Assembly (NCBI GenBank): GCA_041686375.1
Contig: JAWLEB010000004.1
Location: 62,001-126,000, forward strand
Origin: JAGXLC01 sp041686375
GTDB taxonomy: Bacteria; Bacteroidota; Bacteroidia; Bacteroidales; UBA12077
Length of the DNA: 64,000 bases
Reading direction: 5' to 3'
Part shown: positions 15,036 through 24,386 of the stretch, piece by piece
Position numbering within the stretch: position 1 is the stretch's first letter
Layout of the letters: each line of letters opens with the position of its first letter
Notes under the pieces: generated by a model
Databases searched by the model: none
Seen by the model: only the letters and a program-made list of their open reading frames with translations
Told to the model about the DNA's origin: nothing
Made by a program: the position numbers and the translations under genes

Positions 15036-17084
15036 ATGCAATATACAAAAAGATACTTGATTACAGCAGCGCTTCCATATGCTAATGGGCCTTTGCACAT
15101 TGGCCATATTGCAGGCGCCTATCTTCCTGCGGATATATACGTTAGATATTTAAGATTAAAGGGTAAGGAAGTTGCTTTTATATGTGGTTCAGATGAACAT
15201 GGTGTGCCTATCACATTACGCGCTCGTAAAGAAGGAATTTCACCACAGGAGATTGTTGACAGGTTTCATCAAATTAACAAGGAAGGATTTGAACGTTTGG
15301 GCATTGAGTTTGATATGTATCATCGTACTTCTGATCCTTTACATCATAAAACAGCCTCGGATTTTTTTCTGAAACTCCATGAGAAAAGGGAATTCATCGA
15401 AAAAGAAGAAGAACAATTTTACGATGCGAAGGAAGGTCAGTATCTGGCCGACCGATATATTACAGGAACCTGTCCGAAGTGTAATTATGAGAATGCCTAT
15501 GGCGACCAATGTGAGCAATGTGGAGCCAGTTTGAGCCCAAAAGAATTAATTAATCCAAAGTCCATGCTTTCTGGTAATGAGCCCGTACGAAGGAAAACCA
15601 AACATTGGTATTTACCCTTGGATAAATACCAAAAAGAATGGCTGGAAGAATGGATTGACAGTCATAAAGAGGACTGGAAATCGAATGTTTATGGACAATG
15701 CAAGTCATGGCTAACACAAGGACTTCAACCACGTGCTGTTACCCGAGATTTAGAGTGGGGTATTCCGGTTCCTTTGAAAGACGGAGAGGGAAAAGTATTG
15801 TATGTATGGTTCGATGCCCCAATTGGATATATATCTGCAACGAAGGCATGGGCAGAAGAAAAAGGAAAAGACTGGGAATTGTTTTGGAAGGACGAAGATA
15901 CGCGTTTAATTCACTTCATCGGAAAAGACAATATTGTTTTCCATTGTTTAATATTCCCATCTATGTTGAAGGCACATGGTGAGTATATCTTGCCTGATAA
16001 TGTTCCTGCCAACGAGTTTTTAAACCTTGAGGGGCAAAAGCTTTCTACCTCAAGAAACTGGGCCGTATGGGTGAATGAGTTTGTTGACGATTTCCCCGGT
16101 AAAGTGGATGTCCTCCGTTATACATTGAGTGCCAACTTTCCCGAGCAAAAGGACAATGATTTTACCTGGAAAGATTTTCAGGCGAAAAATAATAATGAGT
16201 TGGTGGCTGTCATGGGCAATTTTGTTAATCGTGCATTGGTACTTACCAAAAAATATTTTAATAAAAAAGTTCCTGAATGTGGCGATTTAACAGACTATGA
16301 CAGGGAAATACTGGCTAAGGCGGTGCAGATTAAAAATGACCTGGAGAATCGAATTGAAAACTTTAAATTCCGGGAGGCAGTTAAAATTTCTATGGATATG
16401 GGGCGGTTAGGAAATAAATATCTGGCGGATACTGAGCCGTGGAGCTTGTATAATAAAGATCCGGAGCGTGTCAAAACTATTATGAATATATCTTTGCAGA
16501 TTACGGCGAGTTTGTCCATTATCATAGAACCTTTTCTGCCATTCACTGCAGAAAAATTGCGTGATTTTTTGAATATAGAACGACTAAATTGGAATTTGGC
16601 TGGTAAATCTGAAATCTTAAAGCCCGGGCATGAAGTGAAGAAACCCAAACATCTTTTTCAAAAAATTGAAAACAAGGAGGTTGAGAAACAAGTGGAAAAA
16701 CTTAAAGAGGCAAGAAAGAAGAAGGAGCAGGAAGAAAAAGGACTGGAACCTGCCAAAGAAGATGTCAGTTTTGATGATTTTACTAAGCTGGATATCCGGG
16801 CAGGAAAAGTCATGGAAGCCGAAAAAGTACCCAAAACAAAAAAATTGTTGAAATTGAAGGTAGATACAGGCATTGATCAACGTACTGTTGTTTCGGGAAT
16901 AGCAGAATACTTTAAGCCTGAAGACATTACAGGTAAACAGGTTAGTATAGTGGTGAATCTTGCTCCAAAGAAAATAAAAGGGATAGAATCTCACGGTATG
17001 ATATTGATGGCTGAAGATAAGGAAGGAAAATTTGTTTTTGTGGCTCCGGAGAAAGATATAGAGGCTGGATCAATAATAAAATAG
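15036..17084 (+). CDS. metG: Methionyl-tRNA synthetase with C-terminal tRNA-binding domain
   Basis: A 682-residue class I synthetase charging tRNA-Met. HIGH is at residues 21-24, the KMSKS loop appears as KLSTS (335-339), and the connective peptide carries a zinc knuckle, CPKC and CEQC. After the anticodon domain comes a lysine-rich linker (about 545-575) and an EMAP/Trbp111-type OB-fold domain (FTKLDIRAGKVMEAEKVP onward), which improves tRNA binding and dimerises. This two-part architecture is usual for Bacteroidota. The gene is monocistronic, with a promoter box upstream and a strong terminator hairpin downstream. Confidence 0.97.
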   Translation: MQYTKRYLITAALPYANGPLHIGHIAGAYLPADIYVRYLRLKGKEVAFICGSDEHGVPITLRARKEGISPQEIVDRFHQINKEGFERLGIEFDMYHRTSDPLHHKTASDFFLKLHEKREFIEKEEEQFYDAKEGQYLADRYITGTCPKCNYENAYGDQCEQCGASLSPKELINPKSMLSGNEPVRRKTKHWYLPLDKYQKEWLEEWIDSHKEDWKSNVYGQCKSWLTQGLQPRAVTRDLEWGIPVPLKDGEGKVLYVWFDAPIGYISATKAWAEEKGKDWELFWKDEDTRLIHFIGKDNIVFHCLIFPSMLKAHGEYILPDNVPANEFLNLEGQKLSTSRNWAVWVNEFVDDFPGKVDVLRYTLSANFPEQKDNDFTWKDFQAKNNNELVAVMGNFVNRALVLTKKYFNKKVPECGDLTDYDREILAKAVQIKNDLENRIENFKFREAVKISMDMGRLGNKYLADTEPWSLYNKDPERVKTIMNISLQITASLSIIIEPFLPFTAEKLRDFLNIERLNWNLAGKSEILKPGHEVKKPKHLFQKIENKEVEKQVEKLKEARKKKEQEEKGLEPAKEDVSFDDFTKLDIRAGKVMEAEKVPKTKKLLKLKVDTGIDQRTVVSGIAEYFKPEDITGKQVSIVVNLAPKKIKGIESHGMILMAEDKEGKFVFVAPEKDIEAGSIIK

Positions 17085-17195
17085 GAAAACAAAAGGGGAG
17101 TTCAGGTGAAGAATGCTAAAACAATTCTTGATACCGGTTAGTGCTGGAGACATAAAATAATGAGTCAAGTCCAAAAGGGGCAAAGTCCCGAAATG

Positions 17196-17232
17196 TATAA
17201 ACACAGGGTACTGCGAAACCCTGTGTATTTAT
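17196..17232 (+). terminator. Terminator hairpin downstream of metG
   Basis: ACACAGGGT (17201-17209) pairs with ACCCTGTGT (17218-17226) around an 8-base loop, flanked by A-rich and T-rich sequence. It lies 110 bases after the metG stop. Confidence 0.65.
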
Positions 17233-17243
17233 CGTGGTGATCC

Positions 17244-17313
17244 GAAATATCTGCCATACTTCACCTCCGGCCCGTTCATGGGCTTCAAATCAATAACGGA
17301 GGTCAGGAATTTC
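17244..17313. other. Nested 70-base hairpin in the metG-epimerase intergenic region
   Basis: Three nested inverted repeats share one axis: GAAAT with ATTTC (outer), ACCTCCG (17263-17269) with CGGAGGT (17297-17303), and GCCC with GGGC around a 6-base loop. The rest of the 442-base gap between metG and the next gene contains only the terminator above and an AT-rich promoter region. The structure lies 214 bases before the epimerase start and could be a leader RNA or a small repeat element. Confidence 0.45.
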
Positions 17314-17526
17314 TCTAAACACAAAAAAATAAGCAGGTATCATGTATCTTTTCAACATATTAATCTGTTGAAATAAAGCCTGTTAAAGCGTTTATGTATA
17401 TAGGAGGTTAAAAGTACTTTGTTACATGGTGCAATTTTTAACATGTTATAAATCACATTATAAATTTTTGATTTATATTATATTCGCATCAGGAAACTGG
17501 AATAAAAACTAATTAAAACATTCAAT

Positions 17527-18477
17527 ATGAAGAAAATACTTGTCATTGGAGCTGCAGGTCAAATTGGAACTGACCTTACTATTGAATTACGGAGCCTGTT
17601 TGGTTCAGAAAGTGTTATTGCTACAGATATTAAAATGGCATCTGAAGAAATAATGGAGGGGGGGGCTTTTGAGAATCTGGATGCAATGAACAAGAAGCGT
17701 ATAGCAGAAATTATTGAAGAATATAATATTACCGAAATTTATCACCTCGCTGCTATTCTTTCCGGAAATGCTGAAAAAAATCCTAAATGGGCATGGGATT
17801 TAAATATGAATAGTCTTTTTAATGTGCTTGATGTTGCAAGAGAGAAGTCCATTGATAAGATTTTCTGGCCAAGTTCAATGGGAGCATTTGGTCCGAGCAC
17901 ACCAGAATGGGATACACCACAGGTTACTGTAATGGAGCCTAATACAGTTTATGGTATTAGCAAGTTAGCCGGTGAGCGCTGGGTGGAATATTATTATGAC
18001 AAGTATGGCCTGGATATTCGTAGTCTTCGTTATCCTGGTTTAATCAGTTGGAAGACAGAAGCAGGAGGTGGTACTACGGATTATGCGGTGGAGATTTTTT
18101 ATGAAGCAATCAAGTGTGGAAAATATGAATGCTTCCTCTCGGAAGACATCGCCCTGCCGATGATGTATATGGATGATGCTGTTAAAGCTACCATACAAAT
18201 TATGGAAGCTCCTGCTGAAAATATAAAAGTACGCTCAAGTTATAACCTGGGCGGAATTAGCTTTACCCCAAAAGAATTGGTTGAAGAAATCAAAAAATAT
18301 ATTCCGGAGCTGGAAGTAGTATATAAACCGGATTTTCGGCAGAAAATAGCCGAATCATGGCCGCGAAGAATCAGTGATAAAGCTGCTCAAAAAGACTGGG
18401 GTTGGAAAGATGAATTCGACCTGGAAAAAATGACGAAAGTTATGGTGGCAAACATCAGAAAGAAACTGGGTAAGTAA
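17527..18477 (+). CDS. NAD-dependent epimerase/dehydratase, L-threonine 3-dehydrogenase-like (SDR)
   Basis: A 316-residue extended short-chain dehydrogenase. The NAD-binding GAAGQIG motif lies at residues 8-14, Asp38 follows the second strand (ATDIK) and fits NAD preference, and the catalytic YGISK occurs in the middle. The stretch PSSMGAFGP, the motif RYPGLISWKTEAGGGTTDYA and the overall length closely match SDR-type L-threonine 3-dehydrogenases, which convert threonine to 2-amino-3-ketobutyrate. The partner glycine C-acetyltransferase (kbl) is not in the window, so the exact substrate is inferred. The gene is monocistronic with its own upstream AT-rich promoter region and a downstream terminator. 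Confidence 0.87.
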   Translation: MKKILVIGAAGQIGTDLTIELRSLFGSESVIATDIKMASEEIMEGGAFENLDAMNKKRIAEIIEEYNITEIYHLAAILSGNAEKNPKWAWDLNMNSLFNVLDVAREKSIDKIFWPSSMGAFGPSTPEWDTPQVTVMEPNTVYGISKLAGERWVEYYYDKYGLDIRSLRYPGLISWKTEAGGGTTDYAVEIFYEAIKCGKYECFLSEDIALPMMYMDDAVKATIQIMEAPAENIKVRSSYNLGGISFTPKELVEEIKKYIPELEVVYKPDFRQKIAESWPRRISDKAAQKDWGWKDEFDLEKMTKVMVANIRKKLGK

Positions 18478-18612
18478 AGTTTATGAAAAATACAGGGTAG
18501 AGTTTTGACCTTTCTGCTGATTTTAGAAATGGAGTAATATGTTTTTATATTTTTTTGTGAGTTTATTTTTTGTGCGGGAATATATGCAGAATGTGAATAC
18601 GCGATTGCTAAT

Positions 18613-18647
18613 CAAAAAAGAACCACCGAATTCAGGGCGGTTCTTTT
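18613..18647. terminator. Terminator between epimerase and kdtA
   Basis: AAAAGAACCACC and GGCGGTTCTTTT form a stem with one internal mismatch and an 8-base loop, ending in TTTT. It is suited to stop the epimerase transcript on the plus strand and, being symmetric, also kdtA on the minus strand. The remainder of the 378-base convergent gap shows nothing else. Confidence 0.7.
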
Positions 18648-18855
18648 AGAGGCTATTATTTTTTAAAGATTTTTATTCCTGAGAGTAGGGTTTATTTAAT
18701 GTATGGCCAACTTTTTATCCAGTTTTTCTTTGAGTTCTCTGTTGGATTTACAAGCGGCAAATATGTTATTTAATTTTATCTTATGATTAAGTTAAGCAAT
18801 TATTTTTCTATGATTTTACCTATGCTCTATTGGTGATATATATCATTTCTCTATC

Positions 18856-20088
18856 TTAATTTCCAAAGACATTCTGCATTATCTGCTCTGTTGCTCCCGC
18901 ATTTTGCCCAATATATTTACCTGCCACTTTGCCTGCCTTGCTTAAAAATTCAGGATTATTCATAAACCGGTTAAATATTGATTCCAACGAGTGATAATCA
19001 TGGATTGAAAAACCGCCTCCAACGTCAATTAAATCATTTGCTTCCTTAAATTTTTTATAGTTTGGCCCAAATACCACGGGGATATTCCATGTTGCAGCTT
19101 CTGCCAGGTTATGTATACCTTTGCCAAATCCTCCGCCTATATAAGCAAAATCACCATATCGGTACAAAGAAGCCAACAGTCCTATACAATCAATAATTAA
19201 AACATCTGTACCGGAAACATTTTCTCCCTCAGCTTTTGAATACCTGATAACTTTATAGTCTTTAAGGTTGTAGATTATTCGTTCAATATTATTTTCTTCT
19301 ACTTTATGAGGGGCTACAATCATTTTAAAAAAGGTTTCATGCTGCCGGTAATAATTTAAAAGCAAGTCTTCATCTTTTTTCCATGTGCTCCCTGCTACAA
19401 GCAACGGATGTTGTCCTTTAAATTTTTTCACCACCGGAATCGATTTTGCTTCCTCTGCTAATTGCACAACCCTGTCAAGCCTTGTATCACCTGACAATAA
19501 TACCCTCTTGAATCCATAGCTGGATAATAATTTGTACGATGCAGTTTCCTGTACAAAAATCCATTGAAACCAGCCAAGCATTTTTCGAAACGGTTTACCG
19601 TACCATTGGAAAAAATACTGGCTTTTGCGGAAAATTCCGGAAATAAGGTATGTTTCAATACCCTTTCTGTGTAACTCCCGCAAAAGAAAATACCAAAATT
19701 CATATTTTATAAAAAATACTTTATCCGGTTTAACAATTTCTAAAAATTTTCTTGCATTGTGGGGTGTATCAAGAGGTAAATACGTTACATAGTCTGCATA
19801 TAAATAATTTTTCCGAATTTCATAACCCGACGGGGAAAAGAAGGTTAGTAAAATTTTATACTCAGGATATTGGGTTTTTATTTTTTCTATTAAAGGTCGT
19901 CCTTGTTCAAACTCTCCTAAAGAGGAACAGTGGATCCATATTAGCAGGGAGGAACGGTCAATACGATATAAAGATTCCCACAAAAATTCTCTGCCCTTTA
20001 TAAATTTTGAAGCTTTCGGATTAAAAAACGATGCTACATTTGCAGCTATCTTAAACAGAAAAATGCCGAGTCTATATAAAAAAATCAT
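18856..20088 (-). CDS. waaA: 3-deoxy-D-manno-octulosonic acid transferase
   Basis: A 410-residue GT30 glycosyltransferase that adds Kdo to lipid IVA during lipopolysaccharide synthesis at the inner membrane. Family landmarks are visible: WIHCSSLGEFEQGRPLIE in the N-terminal domain, TFFSPSGYE, FIKYEFWYFLL, LVAGSTWKKDEDLLL, and the C-terminal IGGGFGKGIHNLAEAATW with PVVFGPNYKKFKEA. An N-terminal hydrophobic stretch (IFLYRLGIFLFKIAANVA) fits membrane association. It is complete and alone on the minus strand, with no lipid A genes beside it. Confidence 0.95.
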   Translation of the reverse strand: MIFLYRLGIFLFKIAANVASFFNPKASKFIKGREFLWESLYRIDRSSLLIWIHCSSLGEFEQGRPLIEKIKTQYPEYKILLTFFSPSGYEIRKNYLYADYVTYLPLDTPHNARKFLEIVKPDKVFFIKYEFWYFLLRELHRKGIETYLISGIFRKSQYFFQWYGKPFRKMLGWFQWIFVQETASYKLLSSYGFKRVLLSGDTRLDRVVQLAEEAKSIPVVKKFKGQHPLLVAGSTWKKDEDLLLNYYRQHETFFKMIVAPHKVEENNIERIIYNLKDYKVIRYSKAEGENVSGTDVLIIDCIGLLASLYRYGDFAYIGGGFGKGIHNLAEAATWNIPVVFGPNYKKFKEANDLIDVGGGFSIHDYHSLESIFNRFMNNPEFLSKAGKVAGKYIGQNAGATEQIMQNVFGN

Positions 20089-20518
20089 TAGCGTTTTTCA
20101 CAAAAATAAAATAAATCCACCGGTCAAAAAATTTATAAACAAACTTATTCACTGATATCCATAAATATTTAATAAACAATCGTTTACTTACTCTAAACAA
20201 TTGTTAATTTTTTTGGATCCTATAGAGAAAGCCTATAAAATCTCAATTTTTTCTTGGATTATTAAAATATTTTATACTTTTATGGTACCAAAGATGTATT
20301 TTCTTGGTACCCCTATAACCTTAAAGCTAGTTCTAAGGCCTTCAGTAAATGTCTGGAGGTCTTGATTTTTGGCACAATATTAACCTGCAGTTTCTACGGG
20401 CAATTGGGAGAAACCATATAGCCAACATAAGGTGATAAGCAAAAAGCGGCTATATAAAAAACAATTTCCTGCACCCTTACGATACAGGAATTTTTCCTCA
20501 CTGTCTTCATAACGATTT

Positions 20519-20565
20519 TGATTATACCAGGCTACTTCTGAAATAGTCTCAGCTCCACTGAAAAT
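20519..20565 (-). pseudogene. Possible remnant of a formylglycine-generating enzyme (SUMF1/FGE) domain
   Basis: Read on the minus strand, this stretch gives IFSGAETISEVAWYNQN. The pattern YSGSxxIxEVAWYxxN is characteristic of the FGE-sulfatase/SUMF1 fold. The same frame stays mostly readable upstream on the minus strand but is broken by stops, and the conserved HPVG and GNVWEW segments that should follow are missing. I therefore read it as a decayed gene fragment; the match is short and made by eye. Confidence 0.4.
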
Positions 20566-20955
20566 TTAATCCCATGGTGATGCGTTATTTTTTATATTGA
20601 AAAGACCGGATAATATTTCTTGCAAAAGCCTTATCCTGGTTTCTTAAAACTTAGCATTATCAAGCAATTTGTCTAATATCTCAATATTACCTAATTGAGT
20701 TTTTTTTTCATTTCCATACAATAGTTGGTTTTTAATATTTTTGACTTATTATAATCCTTGTAATAAGTAAATTTTAAGTCTTAACCCTCACCTGTCATGA
20801 AAATAGAATATTAACGCATCACTGGTAATTGTTTGTTATTAAAATAAACTGTATTAGTAGTAAAGGTAGAAAGTTTCAGAATTATTCCTTAGGAATGCCA
20901 TTCATCGCAATATTTATAATTTTTTGACGTAATTAATTATATGAATTCTATTTTG

Positions 20956-20963
20956 TAATTTTG
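20956..20963 (+). promoter_or_regulatory. -7 promoter box of the LETM1-like gene
   Basis: TAATTTTG matches TAnnTTTG exactly, 7 bases before the ATG at 20971 and 22 before the ATG at 20986. Such a close position favours the second ATG or a nearly leaderless transcript. Confidence 0.45.
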
Positions 20964-20970
20964 CATAAAC

Positions 20971-21438
20971 ATGTATCTGGGAAATATGAAAAGAGAAGAT
21001 TACGAAAAATCGCGCATATTTAAGGAATACTCAGCTAAGCCGCATAGAAAAAAAGAAGAACAGGTGAATTTTGCTGTCCGATTTGCCGACAACGCCAAGC
21101 ATTCACTGGATGAGTTTTTAGAAGGCATGGGAGAAGAGTATGACGAAACAATTGAAATGGCAAAATTCTTCTATAAATATCTGGAAAACAAACTTCATCT
21201 CAAGGAAAGAAAAACCCCTCCAACTAAAGAGGAAGTGAAAGATGCCATAGAACAATTAAAAGACATGGGTAGAGTTGGTGTATTTGCTTCTGTTTCTATA
21301 TTACCAGGAGGAGGTTTATCCTTGCTTGGACTGGAAATTTTAGCCCGGAAATTAGGGGTAAAAAATTTCTCGTTTATTCCCTCTGCCTTCCGTAAACGTT
21401 TGTATAAAAACTCCAATAATAATTCAGCAAAGAATTAA
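20971..21438 (+). CDS. LETM1-like domain protein
   Basis: A 155-residue soluble protein (151 from the internal ATG at 20986). The C-terminal half contains GVFASVSILPGGGLSLLGLEILARKLG followed by FSFIPSAFRK, which resembles the LETM1-like segment seen in many Bacteroidota proteins. The N-terminal half is helical and charged, with a Glu-rich region around residues 55-75. Bacterial members have no established function; the mitochondrial relatives act in ion and protein homeostasis at the inner membrane. The hydrophobic glycine-rich stretch could touch the membrane. It is isolated, between the gene-free region and an outer-membrane receptor gene. Confidence 0.7.
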   Translation: MYLGNMKREDYEKSRIFKEYSAKPHRKKEEQVNFAVRFADNAKHSLDEFLEGMGEEYDETIEMAKFFYKYLENKLHLKERKTPPTKEEVKDAIEQLKDMGRVGVFASVSILPGGGLSLLGLEILARKLGVKNFSFIPSAFRKRLYKNSNNNSAKN

Positions 21439-21667
21439 TAAGTGTTTTCACAAACTTACCTACTGTTGACCCCAACCAATTAATTAAAGCGGCCTATATC
21501 CCGGATTAATCATAAGAATAACTGAGTCGTATCTGGTTTTTCTCTATAAATCAGCAATGAAGATTTTTAGACTTTTAAACAATTCTGAATGTAATAAACT
21601 GCAATACAGTGTGTCTAATAGGGGTGTAAGAAACAGAATTGTTAAACAATTAAATAAATCAAATGAT

Positions 21668-24115
21668 ATGACTAAAGTATTCAAACTGATTGTGCTAATC
21701 TCATTCTTCCTCTTATTTTTTAGTAGTTTACATGCCCAGCAAGGAAAAAAGCCGGAACGAGAAGGTAAAGGTAATATTGAAGGAAATGTAAAAGTTAAAG
21801 AAACCGAGGAACCATTGGAATATGCCAATATCGTTCTTTACAAACAGGCAGATTCTTCTATTGTAACTGGGACAGTATCCAGTGCAGACGGGCAATTTAA
21901 TCTCTCAGATGTACCTTTTGGAAAATATTACATGGAAGTTGATTTCATTGGTTTTTATTCCAATACTATTCCCGGATTAAACATTACCCCCAGGTTACAG
22001 AATGAAGAGGTGGGAACAGTCTACTTAGAAGAAGCTTCACAGGAAATTGAGGGAGTTCAGGTAAGTGCCGACCGAATGAAAGTAGAATATAAAGTTGATA
22101 AAAAGGTAATAAATGTAGAAAAAGATTTTGGTTCTGAAGGAGGTTCAGCCGTTGATGTTTTAGAAAATGTTCCTTCTGTACAGGTTGATATTGAGGGTAA
22201 CGTTGAATTGCGGGGAACGGGAAATTTCAGAGTTTTAATAAATGGTAAGCCTTCTGTGTTGGAAGGCAGCGAAGCGCTTCAGCAATTGCCGGCAAACCGC
22301 ATCAGTAACATTGAAATTATTACTAACCCCTCAGCAAAATATGACCCTGAAGGAACAGGCGGAATTATCAATATTATTATGAAAGAACAAAAAGAACGGG
22401 GACTAAACGGACAACTTAAGGCATCCGCTGGAATGGGAGACAAGTATGATGCAAGTGTAAACTTAAATTATCGTACAGGCAAACTTAATTTTTTCACTTC
22501 TCTTGATTACCGGGATTTTAATTTTGATATGACAAGAAAATTTGAACAGGAAAACTATTATTCAGAAGATTCCATTTCCTATCTCGACCAAAATATGGAC
22601 CGAACTATGAATAGAACCGGATATTCTGCAAAAGGCGGTATTGATTACTACGTAACCGATAACAGTACGTTGACATTTTCTGCCCAGACAGGAACATATG
22701 GATTTGGAATGGATGCATTTAGTAAAACAGCCCGATCACGCCCTGACTTTTTTCGGCATGAAATTTCAAACAGCGGTTTTGATAGTGATCATAACTATTA
22801 CAGACTCTCAATGGACTTCCAGAACAACTTTGATGACAACGGTCACCAGCTAAACTCTTCAGCTTTCTACTCTGGCTCTGACAATACAGATGATAACTAC
22901 TGGGATAATTATTTAACAGATTCTGATTGGGAGACACTTAGCGAAATAGGTATGCGCCAACAAATCAACCAGGAAAGTGAAGAGGATGAACTACAGTTAA
23001 AAGTTGACTATACACGTCCGATTGACGAAAGTGAACTCGAAATAGGATATATGGGTACTTACGATATTAGCAATGAGAATTATGTCAGGAAAATTTACGA
23101 AAATGAAGAATGGGTAACCGATGAGAGCTCTTATAACTCATATGACTTCTACAGATTTGTACAAGCCATGTACACCACTTACTCGGGAAATGCACTTGGA
23201 ATAGATTATAAATTGGGTATAAGAGGTGAATACACAAAAAGAGAGTTGGAAAAGGCTAGTAATGAGCAATATTTTATTGACCGTTTTGATGTGTTTCCAT
23301 CAGCTCATTTTTCAAAGGAAATAGATAGGGGTGAGCAAGTATTCTTAAGCTACAGCCGCCGAATAAGAAGACCACGCAGTTGGTTTCTTGATCCCTTTGA
23401 GAGACAAGCAAATGAATATACAATGAGAGTGGGAAATCCGGGACTTGAACCAGAATACACGGGTTCATATGAAATAGGATACAAAAAATCTTTTAATAGC
23501 TCTTTTGTATCAGTAGAAGGATATCACAGACGTACCAGCAATAAAATAGAACGTATTCAGAAACTTGGTGAGAATGATAAGGCAATTATGACATCCGAAA
23601 ATGTTGATGAAGCAACATCCACAGGAGTTGAAGCAACAATCAATTCAAGAATATATAAGTGGTGGAATTTAAATGCCAGTGGAAGTCTTTACCGATATGA
23701 GCTTGAAGGTGATGTTTCAACTCAAAATGTATCAACAAACAGCAATAACTGGAACCTCAGATTTAATAATGATTTTAGGTTGCCCTCAGGGACAAGGTTT
23801 CAACTTACCGCTATGTATGTAGGTCCTTCTGTGACATCACAGGGAGAAAGGGAAGGTTTTTTCATGACCAATGCTGCTATTAAGCAGTCATTGCTGGATA
23901 ATAACCTGACTTTAACACTTAGCGGAAGAGATTTGTTCCAATCCAGAAATCGTGAAATGACTTCTAGTGGTCCTGACTTCCAATCTTCTAATTATTTCGA
24001 AAGAGAATCACCTATCGTTACTTTCAGTGTGAGCTACTCATTTAATAATTATAAAGAAAAAAGACGGGAACGAGACCAGTCAGGACAAGAATTTGAAGAT
24101 ATGGAAACTTTCTAA
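21668..24115 (+). CDS. TonB-dependent-receptor-like outer-membrane beta-barrel protein
   Basis: From the ATG at 21668 the protein has 815 residues and starts with a clear signal peptide ending SSLHAQQ; an in-frame ATG at 21557 would put 37 extra residues before it. After the signal comes a carboxypeptidase-regulatory-like beta domain (GNIEGNVKVKETEEPLEYANI), a plug domain (SAVDVLENVPSVQVD, then RISNIEIITNPSAKYDPEGTGGIINI) and a long beta-barrel with alternating aromatic strands. The final strand ends in VSYSFNNYKEK and is followed by a charged tail. The layout matches the outer-membrane beta-barrel family common in Bacteroidota. No SusD partner is adjacent, so the ligand is unknown. Confidence 0.9.
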   Translation: MTKVFKLIVLISFFLLFFSSLHAQQGKKPEREGKGNIEGNVKVKETEEPLEYANIVLYKQADSSIVTGTVSSADGQFNLSDVPFGKYYMEVDFIGFYSNTIPGLNITPRLQNEEVGTVYLEEASQEIEGVQVSADRMKVEYKVDKKVINVEKDFGSEGGSAVDVLENVPSVQVDIEGNVELRGTGNFRVLINGKPSVLEGSEALQQLPANRISNIEIITNPSAKYDPEGTGGIINIIMKEQKERGLNGQLKASAGMGDKYDASVNLNYRTGKLNFFTSLDYRDFNFDMTRKFEQENYYSEDSISYLDQNMDRTMNRTGYSAKGGIDYYVTDNSTLTFSAQTGTYGFGMDAFSKTARSRPDFFRHEISNSGFDSDHNYYRLSMDFQNNFDDNGHQLNSSAFYSGSDNTDDNYWDNYLTDSDWETLSEIGMRQQINQESEEDELQLKVDYTRPIDESELEIGYMGTYDISNENYVRKIYENEEWVTDESSYNSYDFYRFVQAMYTTYSGNALGIDYKLGIRGEYTKRELEKASNEQYFIDRFDVFPSAHFSKEIDRGEQVFLSYSRRIRRPRSWFLDPFERQANEYTMRVGNPGLEPEYTGSYEIGYKKSFNSSFVSVEGYHRRTSNKIERIQKLGENDKAIMTSENVDEATSTGVEATINSRIYKWWNLNASGSLYRYELEGDVSTQNVSTNSNNWNLRFNNDFRLPSGTRFQLTAMYVGPSVTSQGEREGFFMTNAAIKQSLLDNNLTLTLSGRDLFQSRNREMTSSGPDFQSSNYFERESPIVTFSVSYSFNNYKEKRRERDQSGQEFEDMETF

Positions 24116-24134
24116 GAAAAAAACAGTATAGTTG

Positions 24135-24311
24135 ACAACAGGGCTGTGTCAAAAGAGAAATTCAATAGATTTTCAGCAAGTTTTTGCCCCGATCCGGCAA
24201 TTGCCAGATGAAGTTACTGAAAATCAAGACTTTCGGCCACTGCCGGATAAGGAGCAAAATCTGATTTTCAGTTTATTTATTATGAGTGACTTTTTATACT
24301 GCCCCTGTTGT
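24135..24311. mobile_element. MITE-like element with terminal inverted repeats
   Basis: The left end ACAACAGGGCTGTGTCAAAA and the reverse complement of the right end (ACAACAGGGGCAGTATAAAA) match in the first nine bases and most of the next eleven. The internal 140 bases hold several ATTTTCAG motifs in both orientations and no credible gene. A GGGCTGTGTCAAAA-type end is common in insertion sequences, so this may be a non-autonomous or decayed IS end pair. No clear target duplication was identified. Confidence 0.5.
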
Positions 24312-24353
24312 TATTAATATTAAAGGTTCTTCCTTTTTGAAAATTATTCTGCA

Positions 24354-24361
24354 TATATTTG
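24354..24361 (+). promoter_or_regulatory. -7 promoter box of the SiaC-like gene
   Basis: TATATTTG matches TAnnTTTG exactly, 25 bases before the ATG at 24387. A TTTG lies upstream at 24336-24339, closer than the usual spacing. Confidence 0.45.
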
Positions 24362-24386
24362 TATAAAATGAACAACAAACAACTTT

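Larger units (their letters stand above)
20089..20970. other. Gene-free 880-bp stretch
   Basis: No intact gene is visible on either strand. It contains a palindromic hairpin at about 20284-20311 (GGTACCAAAGA with TTCTTGGTACC), a short minus-strand coding-like remnant at 20519-20565, and AT-rich sequence leading to the promoter of the LETM1-like gene. Several stops interrupt all frames, which suits decayed genes. Confidence 0.6.

Noticed and set aside
24132..24317. A 61-codon plus-strand frame between the receptor and SiaC-like genes
   Set aside because: It spans the MITE-like element from end to end and has no protein-like composition.
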